A stretch of DNA of 13,311 bases from Paracoccaceae bacterium (GCA_007131465.1 SLQN01000400.1:1-13311); one strand, 5' to 3'; shown: positions 6,071 to 13,311, counted from the first letter of the stretch. The notes: generated by a model from the sequence alone, not told the origin. A program made the numbers and translations.

Positions 6071-7288
6071 ATGCGCCGCGCCCTCGCTGCCCTTGCCCTG
6101 ATCCTTGCGCCCTGGAGCGCGCAGGCGCAGGGCGAACAGGTGCGGTTGTCTTGGGAAGGACGGGCAAGCCCTGCGGCCGAAGCGGTGCTTGTCATTCGGG
6201 ACGTGGAAGGGGCGCAACTGCTGGCGCTGCGCAGCCCGGTCCCGGTGGGGGCGCAGGCGATGGCACTGGACATGCCGCCCCTGCCGCGCGCTGCAGCGAC
6301 GATGCAGGGCGGTCTGATCGAAGGTGCACGCGTCCTTCGGCAAAGCCTGATCCGTCCGGTCGGCGAACGTGGTGCCACCGGGACGGACCTGAACCTGCGC
6401 GCCAGCCTTGGGCTGGGGTTTCATGACCTGTGGGACTGCGCCGAGACGACACCTGTAACGATCACATGGGGGCCGGATGGCGGGATCGTGGAGCATGCGA
6501 GTGGCACATGGCCACTGCGGCCGAACCCCGACCCCGACGCTGTCCCGACCGATCCCGACAGCGTGCAGATGCAGACGCAGGGCAACAGCGCGCGCATTGT
6601 CCTGCCCGGGATCGCAGAACTCGACTGTCATCCAGCCCTGTTCCGACCGCTGCTGCCGATCACCGCGCAGGCCGATGACAGCGGCTGGCGGGTAGACATC
6701 ACGTCGGATCAGGCCACGATAGACCTGCCGGGGCTGGAAGCGGAAAGCCTCGCCACCTCTGGCCTGACCGCCAGCGCCGGGCGCAACGGGGTGGTCCGGT
6801 TCGCGGGCGGGGGGGTGTCCCTGTCGCTGACCGACCAGCGCTGCCGCCGCGCCGGGGTCGATATGCCCTATCCCATTACCGCAAGCCTTGCGCAGACCGG
6901 CAGAGAGGCTGTGTCGAAGGGCTGCGCGGGCTCGCCGCTCCACCTGATCGAGGGCGCAAGCTGGAGGGTCACAAGCGTTTTCGGCGTCCCGCTGGCGTCT
7001 GCCTTCACAGCCGCGAAAGCCGTCGAGATCACCTTGCAGATTGCCAAAGGCGAAATTTCCGGGCGCACGACCTGCAACCGCTATGTCGGCCTTGCGCGTA
7101 CGGATGCGGGACGGCTTGAGCTTGCCGATCTGGGCACGACGCGGCTGGCCTGTCCGCTGCAATTGCGCAATCTGGAACTGCGGTTTCTGGACGCGCTTGA
7201 AGTGACGACCGGCTTCGACCTCGCGCGCGATGGCACGCTGATCCTGCGCGCAGGCCCGATGCCTGTTCTGATGGCGCGCAGGCCCTGA
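6071..7288 (+). CDS. Secreted META/HslJ-domain protein (COG3650-like)
   Basis: A 405-residue exported protein. Residues 1-19 are a signal peptide (MRRALAALALILAPWSAQA) with a likely cleavage after AQA; there is no lipobox cysteine. Residues ~20-105 resemble the YbaY-type beta domain (VRLSWEGRASPAAEAVLVIRD ... ARVLRQSLIRPVG), weakly. The middle (~110-288) is like the COG3650 group, ending in C258-RRAGVDMPYP and GCAGSP (C285). Residues ~292-405 form a META domain as in HslJ: W298, SGRTTCNRYVG (C335), TTRLACP (C361) and the closing LILRAGPMPVLMA. META proteins are periplasmic or outer-membrane and linked to stress or heat-shock and drug tolerance; biochemical role is not known. ATG 6071 is chosen because GGAG lies six bases before it and it starts the signal peptide; an ATG at 6059 is less likely. 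It is convergent with putR, 18 bases away. Confidence 0.85.
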   Translation: MRRALAALALILAPWSAQAQGEQVRLSWEGRASPAAEAVLVIRDVEGAQLLALRSPVPVGAQAMALDMPPLPRAAATMQGGLIEGARVLRQSLIRPVGERGATGTDLNLRASLGLGFHDLWDCAETTPVTITWGPDGGIVEHASGTWPLRPNPDPDAVPTDPDSVQMQTQGNSARIVLPGIAELDCHPALFRPLLPITAQADDSGWRVDITSDQATIDLPGLEAESLATSGLTASAGRNGVVRFAGGGVSLSLTDQRCRRAGVDMPYPITASLAQTGREAVSKGCAGSPLHLIEGASWRVTSVFGVPLASAFTAAKAVEITLQIAKGEISGRTTCNRYVGLARTDAGRLELADLGTTRLACPLQLRNLELRFLDALEVTTGFDLARDGTLILRAGPMPVLMARRP

Positions 7289-7306
7289 CCCCCTTGGTCC
7301 GCGCGT

Positions 7307-7777
7307 TCAGAACACCGGCTGCGCACCGGTTTCCTTCACCGCCTCCATCACCACATGGGTCGAGGTCGAGGTGATATGCGGCAGGCCCGAGATATGTTCG
7401 GCCAGCACCTTGCGATAGGTCGCAATGTCGCGGCTGCGGACCTTCAGCAGATAGTCGAATGACCCGGCGATCAGATGGCATTCCTCGATCTCGGGGATCT
7501 CGCGCACGGCGTCATTGAAGGCGCGCAGCGCCTTTTCGCGTGTATCGGACAGCTTGATCTCGACAAAGGCGATATGGGCGGCATCAATATGATGCGGGTC
7601 GATCAACGCCCGGTAGCCCAGAATGACCCCGTCCTTTTCCAGCCGCCGCAAGCGCGCCTGCGTGGGGGATTTGGTCAGGCCGATCCGGCTGGCCAGTTCG
7701 GTGACACTGACCCGCCCGTCCACGGCCAGATGCCGCAGGATTGCTTGGTCAAATCTGTCAAGCTGAATACGATCCAT
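7307..7777 (-). CDS. putR: Lrp/AsnC-family regulator, probable proline-responsive activator PutR
   Basis: A 156-residue Lrp/AsnC-type regulator. The N-terminal winged HTH covers about residues 5-60 (LDRFDQAILRHLAVDGRVSVTELASRIGLTKSPTQARLRRLEKDGVI), with the recognition helix near SPTQARLRRLE. The C-terminal RAM domain (about 65-145) starts AFVEIKLSD and contains EIPEIEECHLIAGSFDYLLKV, the ligand-binding and oligomerisation fold. It faces putA divergently; in Rhodobacter capsulatus an Lrp-like PutR activates putA in response to proline, and that is the best call here. PutA in this window lacks a ribbon-helix-helix domain, which fits the need for a separate regulator. ATG 7777 is preferred: it matches the family N terminus and gives a ~32-base leader from the predicted promoter, although AGGA is only two bases away. 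An in-frame ATG at 7798 would leave about 11 leader bases and has no ribosome site. Confidence 0.9.
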   Translation of the reverse strand: MDRIQLDRFDQAILRHLAVDGRVSVTELASRIGLTKSPTQARLRRLEKDGVILGYRALIDPHHIDAAHIAFVEIKLSDTREKALRAFNDAVREIPEIEECHLIAGSFDYLLKVRSRDIATYRKVLAEHISGLPHITSTSTHVVMEAVKETGAQPVF

Positions 7778-7815
7778 TTTCCTGCCGAATTGCCGCATAC
7801 TGGTCGAACCGTCTG

Positions 7816-7844
7816 AATATGTCGGAAAATAAGGCAGAATGCAA
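7816..7844 (-). promoter_or_regulatory. Probable putR promoter
   Basis: On the minus strand TTGCAT (7844-7839) and CATATT (7821-7816) are separated by exactly 17 bases, a good sigma70-type match. Transcription would begin near 7809, 32 bases before ATG 7777. The -35 box lies inside the Lrp-like dyad at 7836-7853. Confidence 0.55.
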
Positions 7845-7853
7845 TCATATTCT
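7836..7853. promoter_or_regulatory. Candidate PutR (Lrp-type) operator
   Basis: AGAAT (7836-7840), eight AT-rich bases, ATTCT (7849-7853) forms a dyad resembling the AG..A/T-rich..CT pattern of Lrp-family sites, although longer than the classic 15-base Lrp consensus. It overlaps the putR -35 box and lies just upstream of a possible putA -10 (CATACT, 7858-7863), as expected for a site that represses putR and activates putA. Read by eye. Confidence 0.4.
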
Positions 7854-7857
7854 CTGG

Positions 7858-7884
7858 CATACTCGGCGTATCTTCCTGCAAAGG
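7858..7884 (+). promoter_or_regulatory. Candidate putA -10 box and ribosome site
   Basis: CATACT (7858-7863) is a possible -10 box; the sequence 17 bases upstream (CAGAAT) is not a -35 box, consistent with activator-dependent transcription. AAAGG (7880-7884) lies seven bases before ATG 7892 and fixes the putA start. Confidence 0.35.
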
Positions 7885-7891
7885 CATACGC

Positions 7892-10800
7892 ATGACACTA
7901 ACTGCCCCCCTGCCCGTTCCCCATGCCATCACGCATGACAGCCTGCGCGATGAAGCCGCCTGCATGGACTGGGCCGAAGCCCAAGCCGCGCTTGACGCGG
8001 ACGCGCGCAGCGCGATTTCCGCCAGCGCCGCGACACTGGTGCGCGATATCCGCCGCAGCGACCAACCGGGGCTGATGGAAGTGTTTCTGGCCGAATACGG
8101 TCTGTCAACGGCCGAAGGCATCGCGTTGATGTGCCTGGCCGAAGCGCTGCTGCGCGTCCCCGACGCGCCAACGATGGACGACCTGATCGAGGACAAGATT
8201 GCGCCGTCGGACTGGGGGCGGCATCTGGGCAAATCCTCGTCCAGCCTCGTCAATGCCTCGACCTGGGCGCTGATGCTGACCGGGCGCGTGCTGGACGAGC
8301 GCGGCGCGAGCGCGGCGCAGGTGCTGCGCGGCGCGATGAAGCGGTTGGGAGAGCCGGTCATCCGCACCGCTGTCGGCCGCGCGATGAAGGAAATGGGCCG
8401 CCAGTTCGTGCTGGGCGAAACCATCGACGCCGCGCTGACCCGCGCGCAAGTGCTGGAAAAGCGCGGCTACAGCTATTCCTACGACATGCTGGGCGAAGCC
8501 GCGCGCACGATGGCGGATGCAGAGCGCTATCACACCGCCTATGCGCGCGCGATTCGCGCCATTGGCACGCGCGCCACCGGCAATGACATCCGCAGCAATC
8601 CCGGTATCTCGGTCAAGCTGTCGGCGCTGCATCCGCGTTATGAGGAAGCCAAGCGCGACCGGGTCATGGCAGAACTTGTGCCCCGGCTGCGCAACCTTGC
8701 ACGGCTGGCCTGCGGGCTGGGGCTGGGCTTCAACATCGACGCGGAAGAAGCCGACAGGCTGGCCCTGTCGCTGGATGTGATCGGCGCGGTGCTGGCCGAT
8801 CCGGCGCTGGCGGGCTGGGACGGGTTTGGCGTGGTCGTGCAGGCTTACGGCCCGCGCGCGGGCGATGTGATCGACTGGCTGGACGCCACGGCCACGGCGC
8901 TGAACCGCAAGCTGATGGTGCGGCTGGTCAAGGGCGCCTATTGGGACACCGAGATCAAGCGCGCGCAGGTGCTGGGGCTGGACGGGTTTCCGGTCCTGAC
9001 ACGGAAGGTCGCGACCGATGTCAATTACATCGCCTGCGCCCGCAAGCTGCTGGCCGCGCGCGCCCGGATTTATCCGCAATTCGCCACCCATAACGCGCAT
9101 ACAGTTGCCGCCATCCTGCACATGACAACCGAAATGGGTGTCAGCCCGCTGGATTATGAATTCCAGCGCCTGCATGGCATGGGCGAGAAGCTGCATGATC
9201 TTGTCCTGACCGGCAACGGCACGCGCTGCCGCATCTATGCGCCTGTGGGCGCGCACAAGGACCTGCTGGCCTATCTGGTGCGGCGGCTTCTGGAAAACGG
9301 GGCAAATTCCTCTTTCGTCAACCAGATCGTGGATGACACGGTCCCGCCCGAGGTCGTGGCCGCCTGCCCCTTTGCCGCGCTGGAGTCCCTGCCCAAAGGC
9401 CGCAACCCGAAGCTGGCCACAGGCCCGGACCTGTTTGGCGCGGGGCGGCGCAATGCGCGCGGCTGGGACCTGACCTGCCTGCGCGACCTTGGCGATATTG
9501 CTGACGCGCGCGTCCCGTTCCGCGACGCGCGCCTTGAAGCCGCACCGCTGATTGCAGGCACGGCGCAGGGCGGCGCGCGCCATACGGCCACCAACCCCGC
9601 ATTGCGCGATGATGTGCTGGGGGACGTCACCACGGCCTCGGACGCGGACATAGCCACGGCCCTTGCCGCCGCGCGCCCCTGGGCGGCCGATGCCAGCCTG
9701 CGCGCGGCAACGCTGGAGCGCGCGGCAGACCTGTATGAAGCGGATTTCGGGCGCATGTTCGCAATTCTGGCGCGCGAGGCCGGAAAGTCGCATGCCGATG
9801 CCGTGGGTGAATTGCGCGAAGCGGTGGATTTCCTGCGCTTCTATGCGCGGCAGGCCGAAAAGCTGCGCGCGCCCGCGCGCGGGGTCTTCACCTGCATCAG
9901 CCCGTGGAATTTTCCGCTGGCCATCTTCACCGGCCAGATCGCAGGCGCCCTGGCCGCAGGCAACGGGGTGCTGGCCAAACCCGCAGAACAGACGCCCCTG
10001 ATCGCGCATCTGGCGACCGGCTTACTGCATCAGGCCGGTGTGCCGCGCGATGTGCTGCAACTGCTGCCCGGCGATGGCGCGACCGTGGGGGCGGCCCTGA
10101 CATCCAACCCGCGCGTCGCTGGCGTGGCCTTTACCGGGTCTACCGACACGGCGCTGCGCATCCGGCGCATGATGGCCGAAAACCTTGCCCCCGGCGCGCC
10201 GCTGATCGCCGAGACCGGCGGGCTGAATGCGATGGTGGTGGACAGCACCGCCCTGCCGGAACAGGCGGTCCGCGATGTGCTGGCGTCCAGCTTCCAGTCG
10301 GCGGGCCAACGCTGTTCGGCGCTGCGCTGTCTGTATGTGCAGGAAGATATCGCCGAAGGCTTCCAGAAAATGCTGTTCGGCGCGATGGACGAGTTGTCGC
10401 TGGGCGACCCGTGGCATCTGGACACCGATATCGGCCCGGTAATCGACGCGCGCGCCCGCGATGACATTCGCGCCTATGTGGACGCTGCGCGGGCCGAGGG
10501 GCGCGTGCTGCATGAACTGGCCGCCCCCGAGGGCGGGTATTTCATCGCGCCGGTCGTGATCCGCGTTCCGGGCATCGCGGCGCTGAAGCGCGAGATCTTC
10601 GGCCCGGTGCTGCATATCGCGACCTACAAGGCTGCCGATCTGGACCGGGTGATTGCGAATGTGAATGCCACTGGCTACGGGCTGACCTTCGGGCTGCACA
10701 CCCGCATAGATACCCGCGTGCAGCATGTGGTCGAACGGGTCCGCGCGGGCAATATCTATGTCAACCGCAACCAGATCGGGGCGGTGGTGGGCAGCCAGCC

Positions 10801-11275
10801 CTTCGGGGGCGAGGGGCTTTCGGGCACAGGCCCCAAGGCGGGCGGGCCGCATTACCTGACGCGGTTCACGCAGACCGAGGATGCGGGCCGCCCGCCGCCG
10901 GAAGTGCAGGACATGCCGGGGCCGACAGGCGAGACGAACCGCCTGCACCATACCAGGCGCGCGCCGCTTCTGTGCCTTGGACCTGACCCCGCGCAGGCCC
11001 AGGCCCAGGCGCAGGCCGTGCGCGCGCTTGGCGGGCAGGCCGAGGTTGCCGACACCCTGCCGGCTGCGCTGGAGGGGGTTTCAGGGGTGCTATTCTGGGG
11101 ACCAGAGGATCAGGCGCGCGAGATCGGGCTTGTTCTGGCGCGCCGTGACGGCCCGATCCTGCCGCTGATCACCGGCCAGCCGGATGCGGCCCATGTCTGG
11201 CTGGAACGGCATCTTTGCGTGGATACCACCGCCTCGGGCGGGAATGCCCAGCTTCTGGCGGCAATGGGGGACTGA
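7892..11275 (+). CDS. putA: Bifunctional proline dehydrogenase / L-glutamate-gamma-semialdehyde dehydrogenase (type B PutA)
   Basis: Oxidises proline to P5C with FAD, passing electrons to the membrane quinone pool, then oxidises glutamate semialdehyde to glutamate with NAD+, with internal substrate channelling. The 1127-residue protein starts directly in the arm/helical region, without the N-terminal ribbon-helix-helix of E. coli PutA. The proline dehydrogenase barrel spans roughly 150-480 and contains RIYAPVG (447-453) and YLVRRLLENGANSSFV, with Arg464/Arg465 equivalent to the proline-carboxylate ligands. The aldehyde dehydrogenase half (about 500-990) has Glu774 in AETGG and catalytic Cys808 in GQRCSALR, and the QPFGGEGLSGTGPKAGG signature near 972-988. 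The last ~120 residues form a type B C-terminal domain ending VDTTASGGNAQLL. ATG 7892 has AAAGG seven bases upstream. It is divergent from putR. No key residue is missing, so it should be functional. Confidence 0.97.
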   Translation: MTLTAPLPVPHAITHDSLRDEAACMDWAEAQAALDADARSAISASAATLVRDIRRSDQPGLMEVFLAEYGLSTAEGIALMCLAEALLRVPDAPTMDDLIEDKIAPSDWGRHLGKSSSSLVNASTWALMLTGRVLDERGASAAQVLRGAMKRLGEPVIRTAVGRAMKEMGRQFVLGETIDAALTRAQVLEKRGYSYSYDMLGEAARTMADAERYHTAYARAIRAIGTRATGNDIRSNPGISVKLSALHPRYEEAKRDRVMAELVPRLRNLARLACGLGLGFNIDAEEADRLALSLDVIGAVLADPALAGWDGFGVVVQAYGPRAGDVIDWLDATATALNRKLMVRLVKGAYWDTEIKRAQVLGLDGFPVLTRKVATDVNYIACARKLLAARARIYPQFATHNAHTVAAILHMTTEMGVSPLDYEFQRLHGMGEKLHDLVLTGNGTRCRIYAPVGAHKDLLAYLVRRLLENGANSSFVNQIVDDTVPPEVVAACPFAALESLPKGRNPKLATGPDLFGAGRRNARGWDLTCLRDLGDIADARVPFRDARLEAAPLIAGTAQGGARHTATNPALRDDVLGDVTTASDADIATALAAARPWAADASLRAATLERAADLYEADFGRMFAILAREAGKSHADAVGELREAVDFLRFYARQAEKLRAPARGVFTCISPWNFPLAIFTGQIAGALAAGNGVLAKPAEQTPLIAHLATGLLHQAGVPRDVLQLLPGDGATVGAALTSNPRVAGVAFTGSTDTALRIRRMMAENLAPGAPLIAETGGLNAMVVDSTALPEQAVRDVLASSFQSAGQRCSALRCLYVQEDIAEGFQKMLFGAMDELSLGDPWHLDTDIGPVIDARARDDIRAYVDAARAEGRVLHELAAPEGGYFIAPVVIRVPGIAALKREIFGPVLHIATYKAADLDRVIANVNATGYGLTFGLHTRIDTRVQHVVERVRAGNIYVNRNQIGAVVGSQPFGGEGLSGTGPKAGGPHYLTRFTQTEDAGRPPPEVQDMPGPTGETNRLHHTRRAPLLCLGPDPAQAQAQAQAVRALGGQAEVADTLPAALEGVSGVLFWGPEDQAREIGLVLARRDGPILPLITGQPDAAHVWLERHLCVDTTASGGNAQLLAAMGD

Positions 11276-11280
11276 GGCGT

Positions 11281-11345
11281 GGTCGCGGGGCGCTCTGCCC
11301 CCCGGTCCCTGCGGTTCCGCTCCCCGGGATAGTCTTGCCAAGATG
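11281..11345. repeat. GC-rich intergenic element between putA and ispG
   Basis: The 87 bases between the convergent putA and ispG genes contain GGGGC-GCTCT-GCCCC (11287-11301), a compact hairpin GCGG-TT-CCGC (11311-11320) framed by CCCGG (11301-11305) and CCGGG (11324-11328), then GGGATAGTCTTGCCAAGATGAA. I recall similar strings (CTCTGCCCCCGG..., CCGGAGTATTTTTGCCAAGATGAAG) after many genes in Rhodobacteraceae, so this may be a dispersed 3'-end repeat. No T-run follows the hairpins. Multicopy status cannot be shown from one window. Confidence 0.4.
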
Positions 11346-11362
11346 AATGGCAGGGGCGTCGG

Positions 11363-12505
11363 TTATTCGGCGGCGGCAGTCGTGGTTGTGGCACTCGCGG
11401 CTGCCGCCTCGATCTCGGCGGCCCGGCGTTCGACCTGCTCGACGATATGGTCGATCATCTGCGCGTTCGAGAGCTTGTGGCTCTGTTTGCCCGCCAGATA
11501 GACCATGCCGCTGCCTGCACCGCCGCCGGTGAAGCCGATATCAGTCATCAGCGCCTCGCCCGGACCATTGACGACACAGCCGATGATCGACAGGCTCATG
11601 GGCGTCTTGATATGCGCCAGACGGTCTTCAAGGGTCGCGACAGTGCGGATCACATCGAAGCCCTGCCGCGCGCAGGACGGGCAGGAGATGATGTTGACGC
11701 CCCGGTGGCGCAGCCCCAGAGATTTCAGGATTTCATAGCCGATCTTCACTTCCTCGACCGGATCGGCAGACAGCGAGACACGGATCGTGTCGCCAATGCC
11801 CATCCACAACAGGTTGCCCAGCCCGATGGCGGACCTTACGGTCCCCGAGATCAAGCCGCCCGCTTCGGTTATGCCCAGATGAATGGGCGCGTCGGTCGCA
11901 TCGGCCAGCCCCATATAGGCGGCAGAGGCAAGGAACACGTCCGAGGCTTTCACGCTGATCTTGAAGTTGTGGAAATCATTGTCCTGCAGGATGCGGATAT
12001 GATCGAGCCCGGACTCGATCATCGCTTCGGGGCAGGGTTCGGCGTATTTGTCCAGAAGGTGCTTTTCCAGCGACCCGGCATTCACGCCGATTCGGATTGA
12101 ACAGCCGTGATCGCGCGCGGCCTTGATGACATCGCGCACCCGGCTGGCATCGCCGATATTGCCGGGGTTGATGCGCAGGCAGGCGGCCCCGGCTTCGGCC
12201 GATTCGATGGCGCGTTTGTAGTGGAAATGAATGTCGGCCACGATCGGCACAGGGCTTTCGCGGCACACTTCGCTGAGGGCGCGACTGGCATCCGTATCGG
12301 GGACGGACACCCGGACGATGTCCGCCCCCGCCTCGGCACAGGCAAGGACCTGCCGGATTGTGGCGGGCGCGTCACTGGAATCGGTATTGGTCATGGTCTG
12401 CACTGAAATCGGTGCATCGCCCCCGACCGGCACATTACCGACCATGATCTGACGGGATTTGCGGCGCGTGATGTTGCGCCAAGGGCGGATATGGTTGTGA
12501 TCCAT
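11363..12505 (-). CDS. ispG: 4-hydroxy-3-methylbut-2-enyl-diphosphate synthase (flavodoxin)
   Basis: Catalyses the reductive ring opening of MEcPP to HMBPP, the penultimate step of the MEP isoprenoid pathway, using a [4Fe-4S] cluster and electrons from flavodoxin or ferredoxin. The 380-residue product has the two-domain bacterial form: a TIM barrel (about 10-265, with [16 protein letters not shown] and LRINPGNIG) and a C-terminal cluster domain. The cluster ligands are present: Cys275 and Cys278 in [11 protein letters not shown], Cys310 in [10 protein letters not shown], and Glu317; spacing equals that of the E. coli enzyme. The last ~20 residues are an Ala/Thr-rich tail ([15 protein letters not shown]) of no known role. 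ATG 12505 is preferred over an in-frame TTG at 12550, which falls in the promoter. It lies downstream of the rodZ-like gene in the same direction, an order also found in E. coli. Confidence 0.97.
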   Translation of the reverse strand: MDHNHIRPWRNITRRKSRQIMVGNVPVGGDAPISVQTMTNTDSSDAPATIRQVLACAEAGADIVRVSVPDTDASRALSEVCRESPVPIVADIHFHYKRAIESAEAGAACLRINPGNIGDASRVRDVIKAARDHGCSIRIGVNAGSLEKHLLDKYAEPCPEAMIESGLDHIRILQDNDFHNFKISVKASDVFLASAAYMGLADATDAPIHLGITEAGGLISGTVRSAIGLGNLLWMGIGDTIRVSLSADPVEEVKIGYEILKSLGLRHRGVNIISCPSCARQGFDVIRTVATLEDRLAHIKTPMSLSIIGCVVNGPGEALMTDIGFTGGGAGSGMVYLAGKQSHKLSNAQMIDHIVEQVERRAAEIEAAAASATTTTAAAE

Positions 12506-12538
12506 CTGCGAGCCAAGCCTTTGTCCGGTGTCCCCCGG

Positions 12539-12567
12539 AATGTAGGCCAAACCGACGCGTGCAGCAA
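12539..12567 (-). promoter_or_regulatory. Probable ispG promoter
   Basis: On the minus strand TTGCTG (12567-12562), 17 bases, TACATT (12544-12539) lies in the gap between the rodZ-like gene and ispG. A start near 12532 would leave a leader of about 27 bases before ATG 12505 and rules out the upstream TTG start. Confidence 0.45.
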
Positions 12568-12606
12568 TGGGCGGCGCGAAAGGTATTGCAGCGGCGCGCA
12601 GTCAGG

Positions 12607-12633
12607 CCCGGCGGCGCAGCCAGTCTGGCCGGG
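12607..12633 (-). terminator. Weak hairpin after the rodZ-like gene
   Basis: CCCGGC (12607-12612) pairs with GCCGGG (12628-12633) around a 15-base loop, just after the rodZ-like stop. No T-run follows on the minus strand, so termination is doubtful; read-through into ispG is possible. Confidence 0.25.
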
Positions 12634-12635
12634 GA

Positions 12636-13311
12636 TCAGTTGTTGGCTTCGGCCACGGCGATGATGTCGCGCAATGCCTGATCTCCATCCAGATCGGCCA
12701 GCGTGAAACGCTCGGTGACATCCTCGGGCGACAAGGCGATCTGGTCAACCACCTGCGCCCCCGGCGCCGTAGGGCCGAAGGGTTCGCCATCGACCAGCAT
12801 GTAGACCGATCCCGAATTGCCTGCGCGCAGGGTGGCGGGACGTTCGGATTGCGGCACGGTGTAACGCTCGCCCGAATCGAGGACCTTCTCGAACAGGACC
12901 GTGCCATCGGCAGCACGCACACGGATCCAGCTTGGACGCACGGCCAGAATCTCGACCACGGGCGGGCCGTCGCGTGTGACGCGCACCTCCGCGGGGGCCG
13001 CGGCTTCTTCGGAATCCACTGCGGCCAGCGCCATGTCGATGGCAGACCTGATCCCGCTGTCGATATCCATCTCGACGTTCGCGCGCGGATTGATGGCGGC
13101 GATCGGGCCGTCACGGGACACGACGACCGGGGTTTCCAGCGCCTCGGGTCGGTAATTGCGCACAACGCCCTGTGCATCGGACGCGCCCAGGCGCAGGCCA
13201 GGTGTTTCGGGCGCAGCCATCCGCGGCGCGGCCCCTGCGATGACAGGATCGAAATCTGAAAGCACCGAAGGTGGTTGATCGGCAGGGGCCAGATTGACCC
13301 GCTGCACTTCG
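12636..13311 (-). CDS. RodZ-like protein, C-terminal part (5' end outside window)
   Basis: The frame stays open to the window edge, so about 224 C-terminal residues are seen. The first ~110 are Pro/Ala-rich and acidic, a typical periplasmic linker. The last part is a DUF4115/RodZ C-terminal beta domain: PSWIRVRAADGTVLFEKVLDSGERYTVP, then LRAGNSGSVYMLVDGEPFGPTAPGAQVVDQIALSPEDV. RodZ is a bitopic membrane protein whose cytoplasmic HTH binds MreB and whose periplasmic domain faces the wall-synthesis machinery; the HTH and membrane helix should lie upstream of this window. A GTG at 13307 is internal, not a start. The gene precedes ispG on the same strand. The family call rests on the C-terminal domain only; a generic cell-shape HTH protein with the same domain is the alternative name. 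Confidence 0.78.
   Translation of the reverse strand, partial: EVQRVNLAPADQPPSVLSDFDPVIAGAAPRMAAPETPGLRLGASDAQGVVRNYRPEALETPVVVSRDGPIAAINPRANVEMDIDSGIRSAIDMALAAVDSEEAAAPAEVRVTRDGPPVVEILAVRPSWIRVRAADGTVLFEKVLDSGERYTVPQSERPATLRAGNSGSVYMLVDGEPFGPTAPGAQVVDQIALSPEDVTERFTLADLDGDQALRDIIAVAEANN

Noticed and set aside
5387..7162. A 591-codon open frame on the minus strand across efp, the efp-META gap and the META gene
   Set aside because: It is antisense to two recognisable genes, its product is rich in Arg, His, Gly and Gln with no domain, and it reflects high third-position GC.
7741..7938. A 65-codon plus-strand frame across the putR-putA gap, considered as a proline leader peptide
   Set aside because: It starts inside putR, overlaps putA out of frame, is not proline-rich and has no attenuator hairpin.
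8105..10009. A 634-codon minus-strand open frame inside putA, and another at 10022-10951
   Set aside because: They are antisense to a fully conserved PutA, have no ribosome site or family similarity, and show the same biased composition as other shadows.
1..13311. A defence, mobile or biosynthetic island
   Set aside because: All genes belong to housekeeping or common families, base composition is uniform, and no integrase, transposase, toxin, CRISPR or direct-repeat boundary is seen.

Overview
The window looks like an ordinary chromosomal stretch of a high-GC alphaproteobacterium, most probably a member of the Rhodobacteraceae (Rhodobacter/Roseobacter relatives). Evidence: GC-rich third codon positions, a type B PutA without its own DNA-binding domain facing a separate Lrp-type regulator (the Rhodobacter putR/putA arrangement), a short conserved 108-residue protein that I associate with this family, and a GC-rich spacer after putA that resembles an intergenic element common in this family. 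I see no rRNA, tRNA, CRISPR array, transposase, phage gene or integration site.

Layout, left to right. (1) 1-1780: the end of a FrnE/DsbA-like thioredoxin-fold oxidoreductase, overlapping by one base a Bcr/CflA-type MFS drug exporter. (2) 1839-3032: a slipin/stomatin-like SPFH protein followed three bases later by a short NfeD-type membrane partner. (3) 3050-4066 (minus): prs, PRPP synthetase, convergent with the NfeD gene. (4) 4156-4752: a 2-hydroxychromene-2-carboxylate isomerase-like (kappa-GST fold) protein, divergent from prs. (5) 4868-5194 (minus): a small conserved protein of unknown function, ending at a hairpin terminator shared with gene 4. (6) 5402-5965: efp, elongation factor P, with a recognisable promoter. 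(7) 6071-7288: a secreted protein ending in a META/HslJ domain. (8) 7307-7777 (minus) and 7892-11275: putR and putA, proline catabolism, sharing a compact intergenic control region. (9) 11363-12505 (minus): ispG of the MEP isoprenoid pathway. (10) 12636-13311 (minus): the C-terminal part of a RodZ-like cell-shape protein whose start lies outside the window.

Most genes are housekeeping: nucleotide precursor supply (prs), translation (efp), isoprenoid precursors (ispG), cell shape (rodZ-like) and membrane organisation (slipin/NfeD). The putR-putA pair is the one clear regulated catabolic unit: PutR would sense proline and switch on PutA, which oxidises proline to glutamate. The intergenic region holds a good minus-strand sigma70-type promoter for putR whose -35 box is overlapped by an Lrp-like dyad. 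That suggests autorepression of putR and activation of putA from one site.

I did not find a convincing undescribed system. The items most worth a second look are the putR/putA operator layout, the small conserved 108-residue protein beside efp, the slipin partner that lacks the usual OB-fold, the composite META protein, and the GC-rich element between putA and ispG. Promoters and operators below are read by eye from sequence patterns and have not been tested.
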